This document shows, piece after piece, positions 7,158 to 15,201 of a DNA stretch of 64,000 bases. A program made the position numbers and the translations under genes. Numbering within the stretch: the stretch's first letter is position 1; every line of letters begins with the position of its first letter. The notes under the pieces are model-generated. The model did no database searches and had not been told where the DNA came from. It saw nothing but the letters and a program-made list of their open reading frames with translations. The DNA comes from Candidatus Enterococcus willemsii (GTDB taxonomy: Bacteria > Bacillota > Bacilli > Lactobacillales > Enterococcaceae). The stretch covers positions 156,041 to 220,040 of the forward strand of contig NZ_MAEL01000035.1 of assembly GCF_009933335.1 (NCBI RefSeq), written 5' to 3'.

Positions 7158-7184
7158 ATTGATGATACTTCTAGGCTTTTTTTT
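7146..7184 (+). terminator. Riboswitch expression platform (terminator)
   Basis: A 14-bp stem (7146-7159 with 7165-7178, core GCCTAGGAGTAT) followed by eight T residues. Its left arm is shared with the 3' end of the guanidine-I aptamer. Confidence 0.9.
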
Positions 7185-7201
7185 ATTTTGAGGAGGAAGA
7201 G

Positions 7202-7873
7202 ATGATGTGGGAAATTATTGGAATGACGATTATGACGAGTGGATTTGATAGCTTGAATCCAATGGCGATTGGGCAACAATTTGTATTGCAAGGATTAGTG
7301 AAGAAACCACGTGACATTTGGTACTTTATTTTAGCTACAGGTGTCATGAATTTTCTTGGTGGAGTGGTGTTTTATTTTAGTTTTGCAACAATCTTTATTC
7401 AAAGTTGGACAAAAATAATAGTGTGGTTGCATCCTTATCTCTCGACGTTACAGATTATTGGTGCAATACTGTTATTTATACTAATGGGTGTTTATCTTTG
7501 GAAGCAACGGGGTCCAGTGGAAACTCAGAAAAAAATCACAATTAAAGGCAATATGACACCGACAGCACTCGTCTTGCTAGGACTTGGTGCGACGCTATCA
7601 GAGTTAGCAACGGCTTTTCCATATTTTGCATTTATTGGTTGGTTAATGAACCAAAGTTTTCATTCCATACTTGTATTATGTTTGATGATTGTGTATAACA
7701 TCATTTATATGCTGCCTTTGATGGGGCTTTATGCAGTATACTGTTTTCGTCGGGAACAGTTTGACCGGTTCTACCGCTGGATACAAATGCAGATGATTCG
7801 TTGGCAACGACGACTGATTCCTTTAATTTTAGGAGGAATCGGTATTTATTTACTTATTTTAGGTCTATTTTAA
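7202..7873 (+). CDS. Multi-pass membrane protein in the guanidine operon
   Basis: A 223-aa very hydrophobic protein with about six helices. The N-terminal helix carries GFDSLNPMAIGQQF, and a second conserved-looking segment is LGATLSELATAFPYFAF. The general look is that of LysE/GAP (sulfolipid-addressing) or CcdA-like exporters, but I cannot assign a family with certainty. It is the first gene after the guanidine-I riboswitch and precedes the SMR exporter pair by 20 bp. This suggests a part in guanidine or nitrogen-compound export. ATG 7202 and ATG 7205 are both plausible behind AGGAGG. Confidence 0.8.
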   Translation: MMWEIIGMTIMTSGFDSLNPMAIGQQFVLQGLVKKPRDIWYFILATGVMNFLGGVVFYFSFATIFIQSWTKIIVWLHPYLSTLQIIGAILLFILMGVYLWKQRGPVETQKKITIKGNMTPTALVLLGLGATLSELATAFPYFAFIGWLMNQSFHSILVLCLMIVYNIIYMLPLMGLYAVYCFRREQFDRFYRWIQMQMIRWQRRLIPLILGGIGIYLLILGLF

Positions 7874-7893
7874 ACGAGAAAGAAGGAAGAGAA

Positions 7894-8223
7894 ATGGCAT
7901 TTGCAAAATTACTTTTAGCGGGACTGCTCGAAATTTTATGGGCGTATACGTTGGGAAAAAGTGACGGCTTTTCTCACTTGAGTTGGGGAATTGCAACACT
8001 TGGATTGTTATTAATTAGTTTATACTTTTTAGAATCAGTGATTAAAGAATTTGGCGTAGGCGTGACGTATGCCGTTTTTACGGGAATTGGTACGGCAGGA
8101 ACTGCCATTTTGGATATTTTTGTCTTCCACGAGCCAACGAATCTTGGCAAAATGATTAGTTTAGCAATACTGCTGACAGGAATTATCGGCTTGAAATTAA
8201 GTAGTGAGGAGGCAAACGCATGA
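7894..8223 (+). CDS. ykkC: SMR guanidinium exporter subunit (YkkC-like)
   Basis: A 109-aa small multidrug resistance protein with four helices. It carries the essential membrane Glu in LLEILWAYTLGKSDGF and the family motif TYAVFTGIGTAGTA. The frame is open upstream, but the true start is ATG 7894 behind GAAGGAAGAG. It overlaps the next SMR gene by ATGA. Paired SMR proteins under a guanidine-I riboswitch act as heteromeric guanidinium/H+ antiporters (Gdx subtype) in the membrane. Assignment of this subunit as the YkkC counterpart is by order in the operon. Confidence 0.88.
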   Translation: MAFAKLLLAGLLEILWAYTLGKSDGFSHLSWGIATLGLLLISLYFLESVIKEFGVGVTYAVFTGIGTAGTAILDIFVFHEPTNLGKMISLAILLTGIIGLKLSSEEANA

Positions 8224-8528
8224 GTTGGTTATTATTAGGAATTGCAGGATGTATGGAATTAGTGTTTGTTATTTTCTTAGAAAAAGCAACACAAGGAAAA
8301 AAGCAGTGGTTGGTTGTATCGCTGATTGCGATTCTACTGTCGATTTATTTGTTGGGGCAAGCCACTCAGTTTGTTTCTTTGGGGGTTGCGTATGCTGTTT
8401 GGACAGGAATTGGCTCGGTTTTAACAGTCGGGTATGGGATTTTATGTTTAGGAGAGAATCGTAGTAAAGCGAAGTTGTTTTTTGTCTTGCTTATTGTCAT
8501 AGGCATCATCGGATTGAAACTAAGCTAA
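8220..8528 (+). CDS. ykkD: SMR guanidinium exporter subunit (YkkD-like)
   Basis: A 102-aa SMR protein with four helices, Glu in GCMELVFVIFLEKATQG and the motif AYAVWTGIGSVLTVGYG. It is translationally coupled to the first SMR gene and is the last gene of the riboswitch operon. The paired arrangement suggests the two subunits insert in opposite orientations to form one exporter. Confidence 0.88.
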   Translation: MSWLLLGIAGCMELVFVIFLEKATQGKKQWLVVSLIAILLSIYLLGQATQFVSLGVAYAVWTGIGSVLTVGYGILCLGENRSKAKLFFVLLIVIGIIGLKLS

Positions 8529-8572
8529 TAAAAAACCAAGTAAGAAGTTTAAACTCTTACTTGGTTTTTTAT
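8529..8572. terminator. Terminator between the SMR pair and the polyprenyl synthase
   Basis: A 10-bp stem CCAAGTAAGA (8536-8545) with TCTTACTTGG (8555-8564), flanked by A and T runs. It serves both converging operons. Confidence 0.88.
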
Positions 8573-9552
8573 TAATAACTTCGAATGAGGAGTTGCGAAG
8601 CTAGCAATTGCAACATGTCTCTTGCATCGCATTCAGGTAAACGAGCAATGTCCGTCAAGGCTTTTTGCGTATAGCGTCGAGCGATGTCTTTTGCCATTTC
8701 GACTCCTTCATGTGCCACTACGAGTTGGGCTACTTCTTGTGATTCTTCAGGTGTAATGTCTTGCTCTTTTTCTAAGTATGGTAGAAAAACATCGGGATGC
8801 TTTTCTTTAGCTAATAACAACGGTAACGTATAGATACCTTGTGATAAATCTTCCAACACAGGCTTTTGCAGCACATCTTCTTCAGCTGTGTAATCTAAAA
8901 TATCGTCATAAATTTGGAAAGCAATACCGATACTACGGCCGATTCGTCCGGCTAGGCGTTCTACCTCAGGGGCAGCTTTTCCAAAATGTGCACCTTCTGC
9001 ACAAGCTAACCAAAAGAGTTCTGCGGTTTTCCCGTTCACGCTGCGTAAATAATCACGAAAGGTTTCTTGCTTGTTATATCGCGTGTGCATTTGATCCAAC
9101 TCACCTAGCAAGAGACGTTTCATCGAACGTGCGTTGATGGCTAAGAATTTAGATCCATTCATTGCATCGATGACTAACTCAAAGAAAACCGTGAAAAGCA
9201 AATCACCTGTATAAACAGCAATATCTTTACCGTATTTTGATTGGACAGTCATTGTCCCTCTACGTAAAGGAGAGTCGTCAATGACATCATCATGAATGAG
9301 TGTCGCCATGTGAAGTAATTCGATAGAAGCAGCAATTTGTATTAATTGTTTTTCGTCCTGTTTTTCATGGTCTCCTAAAGAAGAAAATAGTAAAAAGAAA
9401 GCGGGGCGTAAATATTTGCCACCTGCTTGTGAAAATTCAATCAGCGTTTCTTGAATATCTTTATTGCGAACTCTCATTTGTTTCTCAATTAGTGAGCAAA
9501 CGATTTGGAGTTTGTTTTGAATAGTGGGATAATCGTTCCAGTAAGATAGCAT
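8572..9552 (-). CDS. hepT: Polyprenyl diphosphate synthase, catalytic subunit (HepT/DmkB-like)
   Basis: A 326-aa all-helical trans-prenyltransferase that extends isoprenyl diphosphates to make the quinone side chain. The first Asp-rich motif is LIHDDVIDDSPLRRG (near residue 85) and the second is YDDILDYTAEE (near 215). The GGKYLRP substrate motif precedes them. AAAGGG lies 9 nt before the ATG. It is divergent from menA, which attaches this chain. No small HepS-type partner is visible here, so chain length cannot be read from the sequence. The gene could equally be called dmkB in the extracellular electron-transfer nomenclature. Confidence 0.87.
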   Translation of the reverse strand: MLSYWNDYPTIQNKLQIVCSLIEKQMRVRNKDIQETLIEFSQAGGKYLRPAFFLLFSSLGDHEKQDEKQLIQIAASIELLHMATLIHDDVIDDSPLRRGTMTVQSKYGKDIAVYTGDLLFTVFFELVIDAMNGSKFLAINARSMKRLLLGELDQMHTRYNKQETFRDYLRSVNGKTAELFWLACAEGAHFGKAAPEVERLAGRIGRSIGIAFQIYDDILDYTAEEDVLQKPVLEDLSQGIYTLPLLLAKEKHPDVFLPYLEKEQDITPEESQEVAQLVVAHEGVEMAKDIARRYTQKALTDIARLPECDARDMLQLLASQLLIRSY

Positions 9553-9649
9553 GTGTGTAACCCTTTCAATGTTAAATAGTAGTTCTATTTTAACTTATTT
9601 TCGTTCAAAAAGGCAATTTAATGCTATCGAAATTAGAAAGGAGGTAAAA

Positions 9650-10552
9650 ATGTCAGTAGCCGTTTTTTTAGAACTGGTTGAAATAAAGGCCAAAACAGCT
9701 AGCGTTCTCCCTTTTTTAATTGGTTTGTGCTATAGTTGGTATCGTTATGGCTCAATTCACATTGGCTATGTAGCGATTTATTTTATTGCCATGTTTATTT
9801 TTAACATGGCCGTCGATATTCTGGATAATTACAATGATTACCATCATGCGACAGAAGGACATGACTACAAAGAGAAAACCAATATCATTGGTAGAGAAAA
9901 TCTATCGTTACGTCTGGTTTTTTGGCTGATGACTAGCATGATTGTGATTTCTGCATTGTTGGGGATTGGATTGGCTACAGTTGTTGGTTGGCCATTATTA
10001 TGGATGGGTTTGTATTGTTACTTAGTTGGGATTTTTTACTCTTCTGGACCACGTCCGCTATCAAGTTTGCCGTTGGGAGAATTTTTCTCAGGTTCAACAA
10101 TGGGTGTGATGATTTCGTTTATTTGCGTTTATTTGAATACTTTTGAAACTTTTCATTGGAATTTTTCTGAAATATTCAGTATCTTTATAATTGCTTTGCC
10201 AAATACGATGTGGATTGCGAACTTAATGTTAGCAAATAATCTTTGTGACAAAGAGGAAGATGAAAAAAATGAGCGCTATACCTTGGTTCATTATTTAGGA
10301 AGAAAAAATTCTATTCGTTTATTTGTCGGAATGAATGTGGTCGCATTTTTAGGTATTATTTTGTCTGTTATTATGGGGTTAGCTCCAATGACTATATTAT
10401 TAACATTTTTAGCAGGCCCCTTTATTTTGAAACAAATACGTCGATTTAAACAGAAGCAAGTAAAAACAGAAACCTTTATTTGCGCAGTTCGGATTTTAGC
10501 AGTTGGTTCGGTAATGCAAGTGATTACTTATTTGATAGGTATTCTCATATAA
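9650..10552 (+). CDS. menA: 1,4-dihydroxy-2-naphthoate polyprenyltransferase MenA
   Basis: A 300-aa UbiA-superfamily membrane enzyme that joins 1,4-dihydroxy-2-naphthoate to the polyprenyl chain, giving demethylmenaquinone. The first catalytic motif is NMAVDILDNYNDY and the second region is LANNLCDKEEDEKN; about eight helices. The open frame extends back to 9551, but AAGGAGG lies 5-6 nt before ATG 9650, and the extension would run through the promoter region shared with hepT. The ndh gene follows 29 bp later, so quinone supply and its reductase are probably co-expressed. Confidence 0.9.
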   Translation: MSVAVFLELVEIKAKTASVLPFLIGLCYSWYRYGSIHIGYVAIYFIAMFIFNMAVDILDNYNDYHHATEGHDYKEKTNIIGRENLSLRLVFWLMTSMIVISALLGIGLATVVGWPLLWMGLYCYLVGIFYSSGPRPLSSLPLGEFFSGSTMGVMISFICVYLNTFETFHWNFSEIFSIFIIALPNTMWIANLMLANNLCDKEEDEKNERYTLVHYLGRKNSIRLFVGMNVVAFLGIILSVIMGLAPMTILLTFLAGPFILKQIRRFKQKQVKTETFICAVRILAVGSVMQVITYLIGILI

Positions 10553-10581
10553 TAATTTTGAAAGAAAGAAGTGGAGAAGTA

Positions 10582-11784
10582 ATGAAAGAAGTGGCTATTT
10601 TAGGCGCTGGATACGCGGGCTTAAGAGCGTTACATGAATTACAAAAAAAAGCAGCAGGTGAGTTTCATATTACTTTAGTGGATCGTAATGATTATCACTA
10701 TGAAGCAACTGATTTACATGAAGTTGCAGCGGGAACACAACCGAAAGAAAAAATTACTTATGAAATTAAAGATGTTGTAAACCCTAAAGTGACAACATTC
10801 ATTCAAGATGAAGTAGTAAAAATTAATCCAGATAAAAAAGAAGTTGAACTTAAAAACAATCAAGCATTAACGTATGATTACTTAATCGTTGGTTTAGGTT
10901 TCCGTTCAGAAACATTTGGTATTCCTGGTGCAGAAGAAAACGCGTTAGAAATGGTTAACGTAGAATCTGCCGTTAAAATTAACCAACACATCAAAGCAGC
11001 AATGGCTAAATACAAAGAAACAAAAGACAAAAAATATTTGAAATTAGTTGTTTGTGGTGCTGGATTTACAGGTATTGAATTAGTTGGTTCACTTGTTGAA
11101 GCGAAAAAACAATACGCTAAAATTGCTGGCGTAACAAAAGAAGAAATTGAAGTATATTGTGTCGAAGCTGCACCGAGCATCTTACCAATGTTCAATGACG
11201 ACTTAACAAACTATTGCTTGAAATACTTAGACAAATGGAATGTTCATTTGATGACTGGTTCTGCAATCAAAGCAATTAAACCTGATACAGTGGTTTATGC
11301 AAACGGCGATGTTGAAAAAGAACTAGAAGCAGGTACAATTATTTGGACAACAGGTGTTAGCGGAAGCTTCGTTATTGGCGAATCTGGTTTCGAAGAACGC
11401 CGTGGCCGCGTAATGGTTAACGAAGACTTAACTGCTCCAGGTCATGATGATATTTACATCATCGGTGACGTAGCAGCTGTTATGGATAAAGAATCAAACC
11501 GTCCTTACCCAACAACTGCACAAGTTGCACTAAAAATGGGTGAATATACTGCAAAACACCTTGTTAACCGTGTGAAAAATCAATCAACACCAGCATTTGT
11601 ATTCAAATCAGCAGGTTCTGTTGCATCAATTGGTAATACACATGCATTTGGTATGGTTGGTAAAACAGGCGTTAAAGGTTACCCAGCTTCATTTATCAAG
11701 AAAATGATTATGAACAAATCATTGCTTGAAACTGGTGGTGCAAAAGAAGTTTTAGCGAAAGGTCGCTTTGACTTATATCACTAA
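10582..11784 (+). CDS. ndh: Type 2 NADH dehydrogenase (NDH-2)
   Basis: A 400-aa single-subunit flavoprotein that oxidises NADH and reduces membrane quinone without pumping protons. The FAD-binding motif is ILGAGYAGLRAL at the start, the NAD-binding motif VVCGAGFTGIELVGSL lies near 160, and a third segment DIYIIGDVAAV binds FAD. The start at ATG 10582 follows GGAGAAG. The length is that of ordinary NDH-2. It lacks the C-terminal membrane extension of the Ndh used for extracellular electron transfer. It is co-directional with menA and ends at a strong terminator. Confidence 0.92.
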   Translation: MKEVAILGAGYAGLRALHELQKKAAGEFHITLVDRNDYHYEATDLHEVAAGTQPKEKITYEIKDVVNPKVTTFIQDEVVKINPDKKEVELKNNQALTYDYLIVGLGFRSETFGIPGAEENALEMVNVESAVKINQHIKAAMAKYKETKDKKYLKLVVCGAGFTGIELVGSLVEAKKQYAKIAGVTKEEIEVYCVEAAPSILPMFNDDLTNYCLKYLDKWNVHLMTGSAIKAIKPDTVVYANGDVEKELEAGTIIWTTGVSGSFVIGESGFEERRGRVMVNEDLTAPGHDDIYIIGDVAAVMDKESNRPYPTTAQVALKMGEYTAKHLVNRVKNQSTPAFVFKSAGSVASIGNTHAFGMVGKTGVKGYPASFIKKMIMNKSLLETGGAKEVLAKGRFDLYH

Positions 11785-11799
11785 GCCGATAAAAAGATA

Positions 11800-11831
11800 T
11801 TCCCTACAAGTTGCTTGTGGGGAATTTTTTT
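11800..11831 (+). terminator. Terminator after ndh
   Basis: Stem TTCCCTACAAG (11800-11810) with CTTGTGGGGAA (11814-11824), a 3-nt loop, then seven T residues. Confidence 0.88.
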
Positions 11832-11863
11832 GTAAATAGGAACTCTCAGAAAGGAAGATGGAA

Positions 11864-12343
11864 ATGAAAGAAAAATTAGCATTGGTTGATGGTACATTGC
11901 ACGCAGAATTTTGGTTAGAAATAAATGCTTCACCAGAAAAAGTGTGGACATTTTTGACGGAAACAGACAAATTGGCGCAATGGTTTCCTGAACTTCAAGC
12001 AGGAGAAATTTCAGCAGATGGTTATATGAAATTTGTGATGCCCGAAATAAATTTGACGATGGCAATCCAAGCGTTTCAGTTAGGGGAAAAACTAGCATAT
12101 CAGTGGGATAGTGGCCAAGTAACGTTTGACATTTTAGCCGATAAACAAACGATTCTTCACTTTTCTGAAGAATTACCCCCACAATTTCCTCAAAAACATC
12201 GAGATGTTGCAGGGTGGTCGATTGTCTTGCGTCGTTTGAAAAACGCCATAGAAGGCCAGCCCGTCGATTTTTCAAATGTCGGTCATGCGGAAGCCGAGCA
12301 AAAGTTTGGCAAGCAGTTAGCAGCGTTTGAATCAACAAAGTAA
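11864..12343 (+). CDS. SRPBCC (START-like/AHSA1) domain protein
   Basis: A 159-aa protein with the helix-grip fold pattern of the SRPBCC superfamily: an N-terminal strand then INASPEKVWTFLTETDKLAQWFPE, the typical AHSA1 opening. These proteins bind hydrophobic ligands or act as Hsp90-ATPase activator homologues; the bacterial ligand is unknown. I prefer ATG 11864 because AAGGA (11851-11855) is 8 nt away, whereas ATG 11858 is only 2 nt from it. It is monocistronic between two terminators. Confidence 0.8.
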   Translation: MKEKLALVDGTLHAEFWLEINASPEKVWTFLTETDKLAQWFPELQAGEISADGYMKFVMPEINLTMAIQAFQLGEKLAYQWDSGQVTFDILADKQTILHFSEELPPQFPQKHRDVAGWSIVLRRLKNAIEGQPVDFSNVGHAEAEQKFGKQLAAFESTK

Positions 12344-12353
12344 CGAATATAAA

Positions 12354-12389
12354 CAAAAAACAGCCACCACTACAGGTGACTGTTTTTTT
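12354..12389. terminator. Convergent terminator
   Basis: CAGCCACC (12361-12368) pairs with GGTGACTG (12375-12382) with one mismatch on the plus-strand RNA. On the minus strand the same position becomes a G-U pair, so it should work better for the minus-strand MerR gene. A and T runs flank it. Confidence 0.75.
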
Positions 12390-12390
12390 A

Positions 12391-12867
12391 TTACGTCAAT
12401 TTCTGACATAATTGCTCGTAATTCACTGTTTCTTCAGGTGTGAATAGGTGATAATGCAAGGAATCATCTGCTTCATCGTGAATAATCACTAGCCGCTCAT
12501 TATTCGGTTCAAATGTCCCTAATGAGAAAATCGTAAAGCGATTATCAATGATTTCAATATCACGTAAAGATTTAGAAAAGACTTTACGAATATGGTGAAC
12601 TTTTTTGATGCGGTAATCGGCTTTTTCAGCAGCTTTTTTCAGTGTAAAGCCTTCATCCAAGTAGTGCTTGATTAGTTCGACTTTCACGACCATTGGTAAA
12701 CGATAACGTCTAGCGCCATGTGTTTCTTCTTCGATAGAGGCAATGAAGCCTTTTTCTTCCCAATAACGTAATTGTCGAGGAGAAGTACTGCTCATGTTGC
12801 TTAATTCACTAATCCCTACAAGTAAGTGATCATTGTCTAGTAATTCTTTTAAAAAAGATGATTTCAT
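12391..12867 (-). CDS. MerR-family transcriptional regulator
   Basis: A 158-aa regulator with an N-terminal winged helix-turn-helix typical of MerR (ISELSNMSSTSPRQLRYWEEKGFI, then the wing GARRYRLP) and a helical dimerisation arm. The C-terminal ~50 residues have no Cys-rich metal site, suggesting a hydrophobic drug-type effector or none. It is divergent from a drug-efflux MFS gene with overlapping palindromes between them, so it very probably controls that transporter and itself. Confidence 0.88.
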   Translation of the reverse strand: MKSSFLKELLDNDHLLVGISELSNMSSTSPRQLRYWEEKGFIASIEEETHGARRYRLPMVVKVELIKHYLDEGFTLKKAAEKADYRIKKVHHIRKVFSKSLRDIEIIDNRFTIFSLGTFEPNNERLVIIHDEADDSLHYHLFTPEETVNYEQLCQKLT

Positions 12868-12907
12868 TTTTACTCCCTCGTTTCTACACCGTCTCCCTCT
12901 ATTGTAC

Positions 12908-12962
12908 TTTTTATGACATGTGTGTCAAGTTAGTTGACAAATTAGCCAAAAAGGCATAAAGT
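12908..12962. promoter_or_regulatory. Divergent promoters with MerR-type operator
   Basis: Plus promoter: TTGACA (12934-12939), 17-bp spacer, TAAAGT (12957-12962). Minus promoter: TTGACA, 16-bp spacer, TACAAT read leftward. Two overlapping inverted repeats cover them: TGTCAA-N5-TTGACA (12923-12939) and TGACA-N4-TGTCA (12914-12927). These are the likely MerR operator. Confidence 0.72.
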
Positions 12963-12992
12963 ATGCAATGCTGAGAAAAGGAGAGGAAACAA

Positions 12993-14465
12993 ATGAAAGA
13001 ACAACCAGTTGATATTTATGGAAAACCTTATAACCGTACACTACTAGTTGCAAACTTGTTAATTGGTACATTTTGTACGGTATTGAATCAAACATTATTA
13101 ACAACCGCATTTCCTGCATTAATGAAAGCCTTTGATATTACGGCTTCAGATGTACAGTGGTTAACCACCGGATTTTTACTAGTCAATGGTATTATGATTC
13201 CGATTAGTGCGTGGCTAATTAATAAATTTAGTTCTCGTAATTTATATTTATTTGCGATGTTTGTCTTTTTTATTGGAACGTTGACGTGTTTTACAGCACA
13301 AAATTTTTCTATGCTGTTAATTGGACGTTTAGTTCAAGCTAGTGGTGTAGGGATCTCTATGCCATTATTACAAAATATTATGTTATCGATTTTTCCACCA
13401 GAAAAACGTGGTGCAGCCATGGGAATGTCAGGGGTAGTTATTGGGCTAGCACCTGCTTTAGGACCAACATTATCCGGTTGGATTATCGATCATTATTCAT
13501 GGCGTGAATTGTTTGGAATGGTATTACCAATTGCTGCACTTGTATTGATTTTAGCGTTTTTCTTGATGAAAAGTGTGATTCCATTATCTAATCCAAGTAT
13601 TGATGTGTTATCTATCGTTTTATCAAGTATTGGATTTGGTGCATTGCTTTATGGATTTTCTAGTGTAGGGAATAAAGGATGGGGCAATTGGGAAGTTCAA
13701 TTATTTATCGCTGTTGGTGTGATTTTTATTGGCTTCTTTGTATGGCGTCAATTACGCTTGCCAAAACCATTCTTAGAGTTACGAGTATTCAAATCACCTA
13801 TCTTTACAATTGCAGCCATTTTATCCGGTGTGACAAATATGGCAATGATTGGGGCAGAAATGGTTGTGCCATTGTTTATCCAAAATATTCACGGTCAATC
13901 CGCTTTTCATTCTGGTTTAATGTTATTGCCAGGGGCGTTAGTGATGGGGATTATGATGCCTGTGACGGGTGCTATTTTTGATAAACACGGTGCACGTCGG
14001 TTAGCCATTATGGGGATGTTTATTTTAACTGCGGCAACCGCACCATTCGCTTTTTTAACTGCTGAAACACCTGTGATGTATATTGTGGTCTTATATGCGA
14101 TTCGTATGTTCGGGATTTCGATGGTTATGATGCCTGTGACAACTTCTGGAATGAACGCCTTGCCAGCGCACTTAATTAGTCATGGAACAGCTGTGAATAA
14201 TACTTTCCGACAAGTTGCAAGTTCAATCGGAACAGCGATTTTAATCAGTGTGTTAACAAGTGTCACTAACAATAATTTGCCGAACCAAAGCATGCTAGAA
14301 AAAGCGCCAATTGCCTATAAAGAACAAGCAGTGAATGCGACTCTTTCAGGATATCATTCTGCGTTTATTGTAGCAGTTGTCTTCAGTGTAATTGGCTTTG
14401 GTATTACATTCTTCATCAAAGAAAAAAATGATATGAAAGTTGTGAAAGAGGAGGCGAAAGCATGA
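12993..14465 (+). CDS. DHA2-family MFS drug efflux transporter
   Basis: A 490-aa proton-driven exporter with 12-14 predicted helices. Motif A-like sequence occurs after helix 2, the antiporter motif C region GVVIGLAPALGPTLSGWII in helix 5 is diagnostic of drug/H+ antiporters, and LNQTLLTTAFPALM in helix 1 is typical of DHA2 (LmrB/EmrB type). It starts behind AAGGAGAGG. It overlaps a DUF4811 gene by ATGA and is divergent from a MerR regulator; this three-gene set recurs in lactic acid bacteria. The substrate cannot be read from the sequence. Confidence 0.88.
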   Translation: MKEQPVDIYGKPYNRTLLVANLLIGTFCTVLNQTLLTTAFPALMKAFDITASDVQWLTTGFLLVNGIMIPISAWLINKFSSRNLYLFAMFVFFIGTLTCFTAQNFSMLLIGRLVQASGVGISMPLLQNIMLSIFPPEKRGAAMGMSGVVIGLAPALGPTLSGWIIDHYSWRELFGMVLPIAALVLILAFFLMKSVIPLSNPSIDVLSIVLSSIGFGALLYGFSSVGNKGWGNWEVQLFIAVGVIFIGFFVWRQLRLPKPFLELRVFKSPIFTIAAILSGVTNMAMIGAEMVVPLFIQNIHGQSAFHSGLMLLPGALVMGIMMPVTGAIFDKHGARRLAIMGMFILTAATAPFAFLTAETPVMYIVVLYAIRMFGISMVMMPVTTSGMNALPAHLISHGTAVNNTFRQVASSIGTAILISVLTSVTNNNLPNQSMLEKAPIAYKEQAVNATLSGYHSAFIVAVVFSVIGFGITFFIKEKNDMKVVKEEAKA

Positions 14466-15154
14466 TTATTTTTTTATTAATACTCAGCGTAATTGCATTT
14501 GCCGCGACGTTTGTCTTTGCTAAAAAATCATGGCAAACAGGTCTTTCAATCGTTTGTGGCTGTATATTTGTAGGTAGTATTGTGCTGATGACTCTGAATT
14601 TTACAAATCATTTTGGAATGAAAAAAGTTACGGAAATAGCTACTGTTGAATTAGACTCAAGTTCTGACATACAAGGGGTAGATATTTTATTATATCAACC
14701 TCTAGGTGAAGAAGAAAAAGTCTATGTCTATCAAGCAACAACTAATAAAGATGCAACGACGACTGAAGCAGAACACACCGTCAATCATATCGAACAAGGT
14801 TCGGATAAAGCAACACTAGACATTACTACTAGCTATTGGGACTACAAAGATAGCTTCTACCAATTATTATTTGGCATTACTAAAGGTGATGGCGAATTGA
14901 TTGAAATCACAAATGACTTCCATTTGCCAGATTCGTGGGAAGTAGTGAGTGTTGACCAAATCAAGGCATTACAAACAGTTGCCAAGGAACATGAAGCAGA
15001 GCTTGAAACTGAGGCTGGTCAGTATATTCAAGAAAAAATGAAAGCTAGCCAGCCGATGGACGAAGCACAACAAAAAAAGGCTATCCAACAATGGACAGCA
15101 GAATTTCAGGCACAAAAAATGCATGAGATGTTGGCAGAAGTGAAAGATAAATAA
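14462..15154 (+). CDS. DUF4811-type membrane-anchored protein
   Basis: A 230-aa protein with two N-terminal hydrophobic segments (about 1-19 and 27-47) and a long polar C-terminal domain, probably extracytoplasmic, ending in charged helices. Its position in an ATGA overlap with a DHA2 transporter is the usual place of DUF4811 proteins. The function is unknown; a link to the efflux pump is inferred from coupling. Confidence 0.75.
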   Translation: MIIFLLILSVIAFAATFVFAKKSWQTGLSIVCGCIFVGSIVLMTLNFTNHFGMKKVTEIATVELDSSSDIQGVDILLYQPLGEEEKVYVYQATTNKDATTTEAEHTVNHIEQGSDKATLDITTSYWDYKDSFYQLLFGITKGDGELIEITNDFHLPDSWEVVSVDQIKALQTVAKEHEAELETEAGQYIQEKMKASQPMDEAQQKKAIQQWTAEFQAQKMHEMLAEVKDK

Positions 15155-15192
15155 ACAAAAAGAAGGGCATTCGTGTCCTTCTTTTTGTTTGC
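15153..15192. terminator. Bidirectional terminator
   Basis: Long stem AAACAAAAAGAAGGGCA (15153-15169) with TGTCCTTCTTTTTGTTT (15174-15190) and loop TTCG. It separates converging operons. Confidence 0.88.
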
Positions 15193-15201
15193 AAATACAT
15201 A

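Noticed and set aside
6995..7291. 98-codon minus-strand ORF
   Set aside because: Runs antisense through the guanidine-I riboswitch and the start of the next gene; its composition reflects the RNA structure.
9551..9649. Longer menA with 33 extra N-terminal residues
   Set aside because: The extension starts inside the hepT start region, has no binding site, and AAGGAGG precedes ATG 9650.
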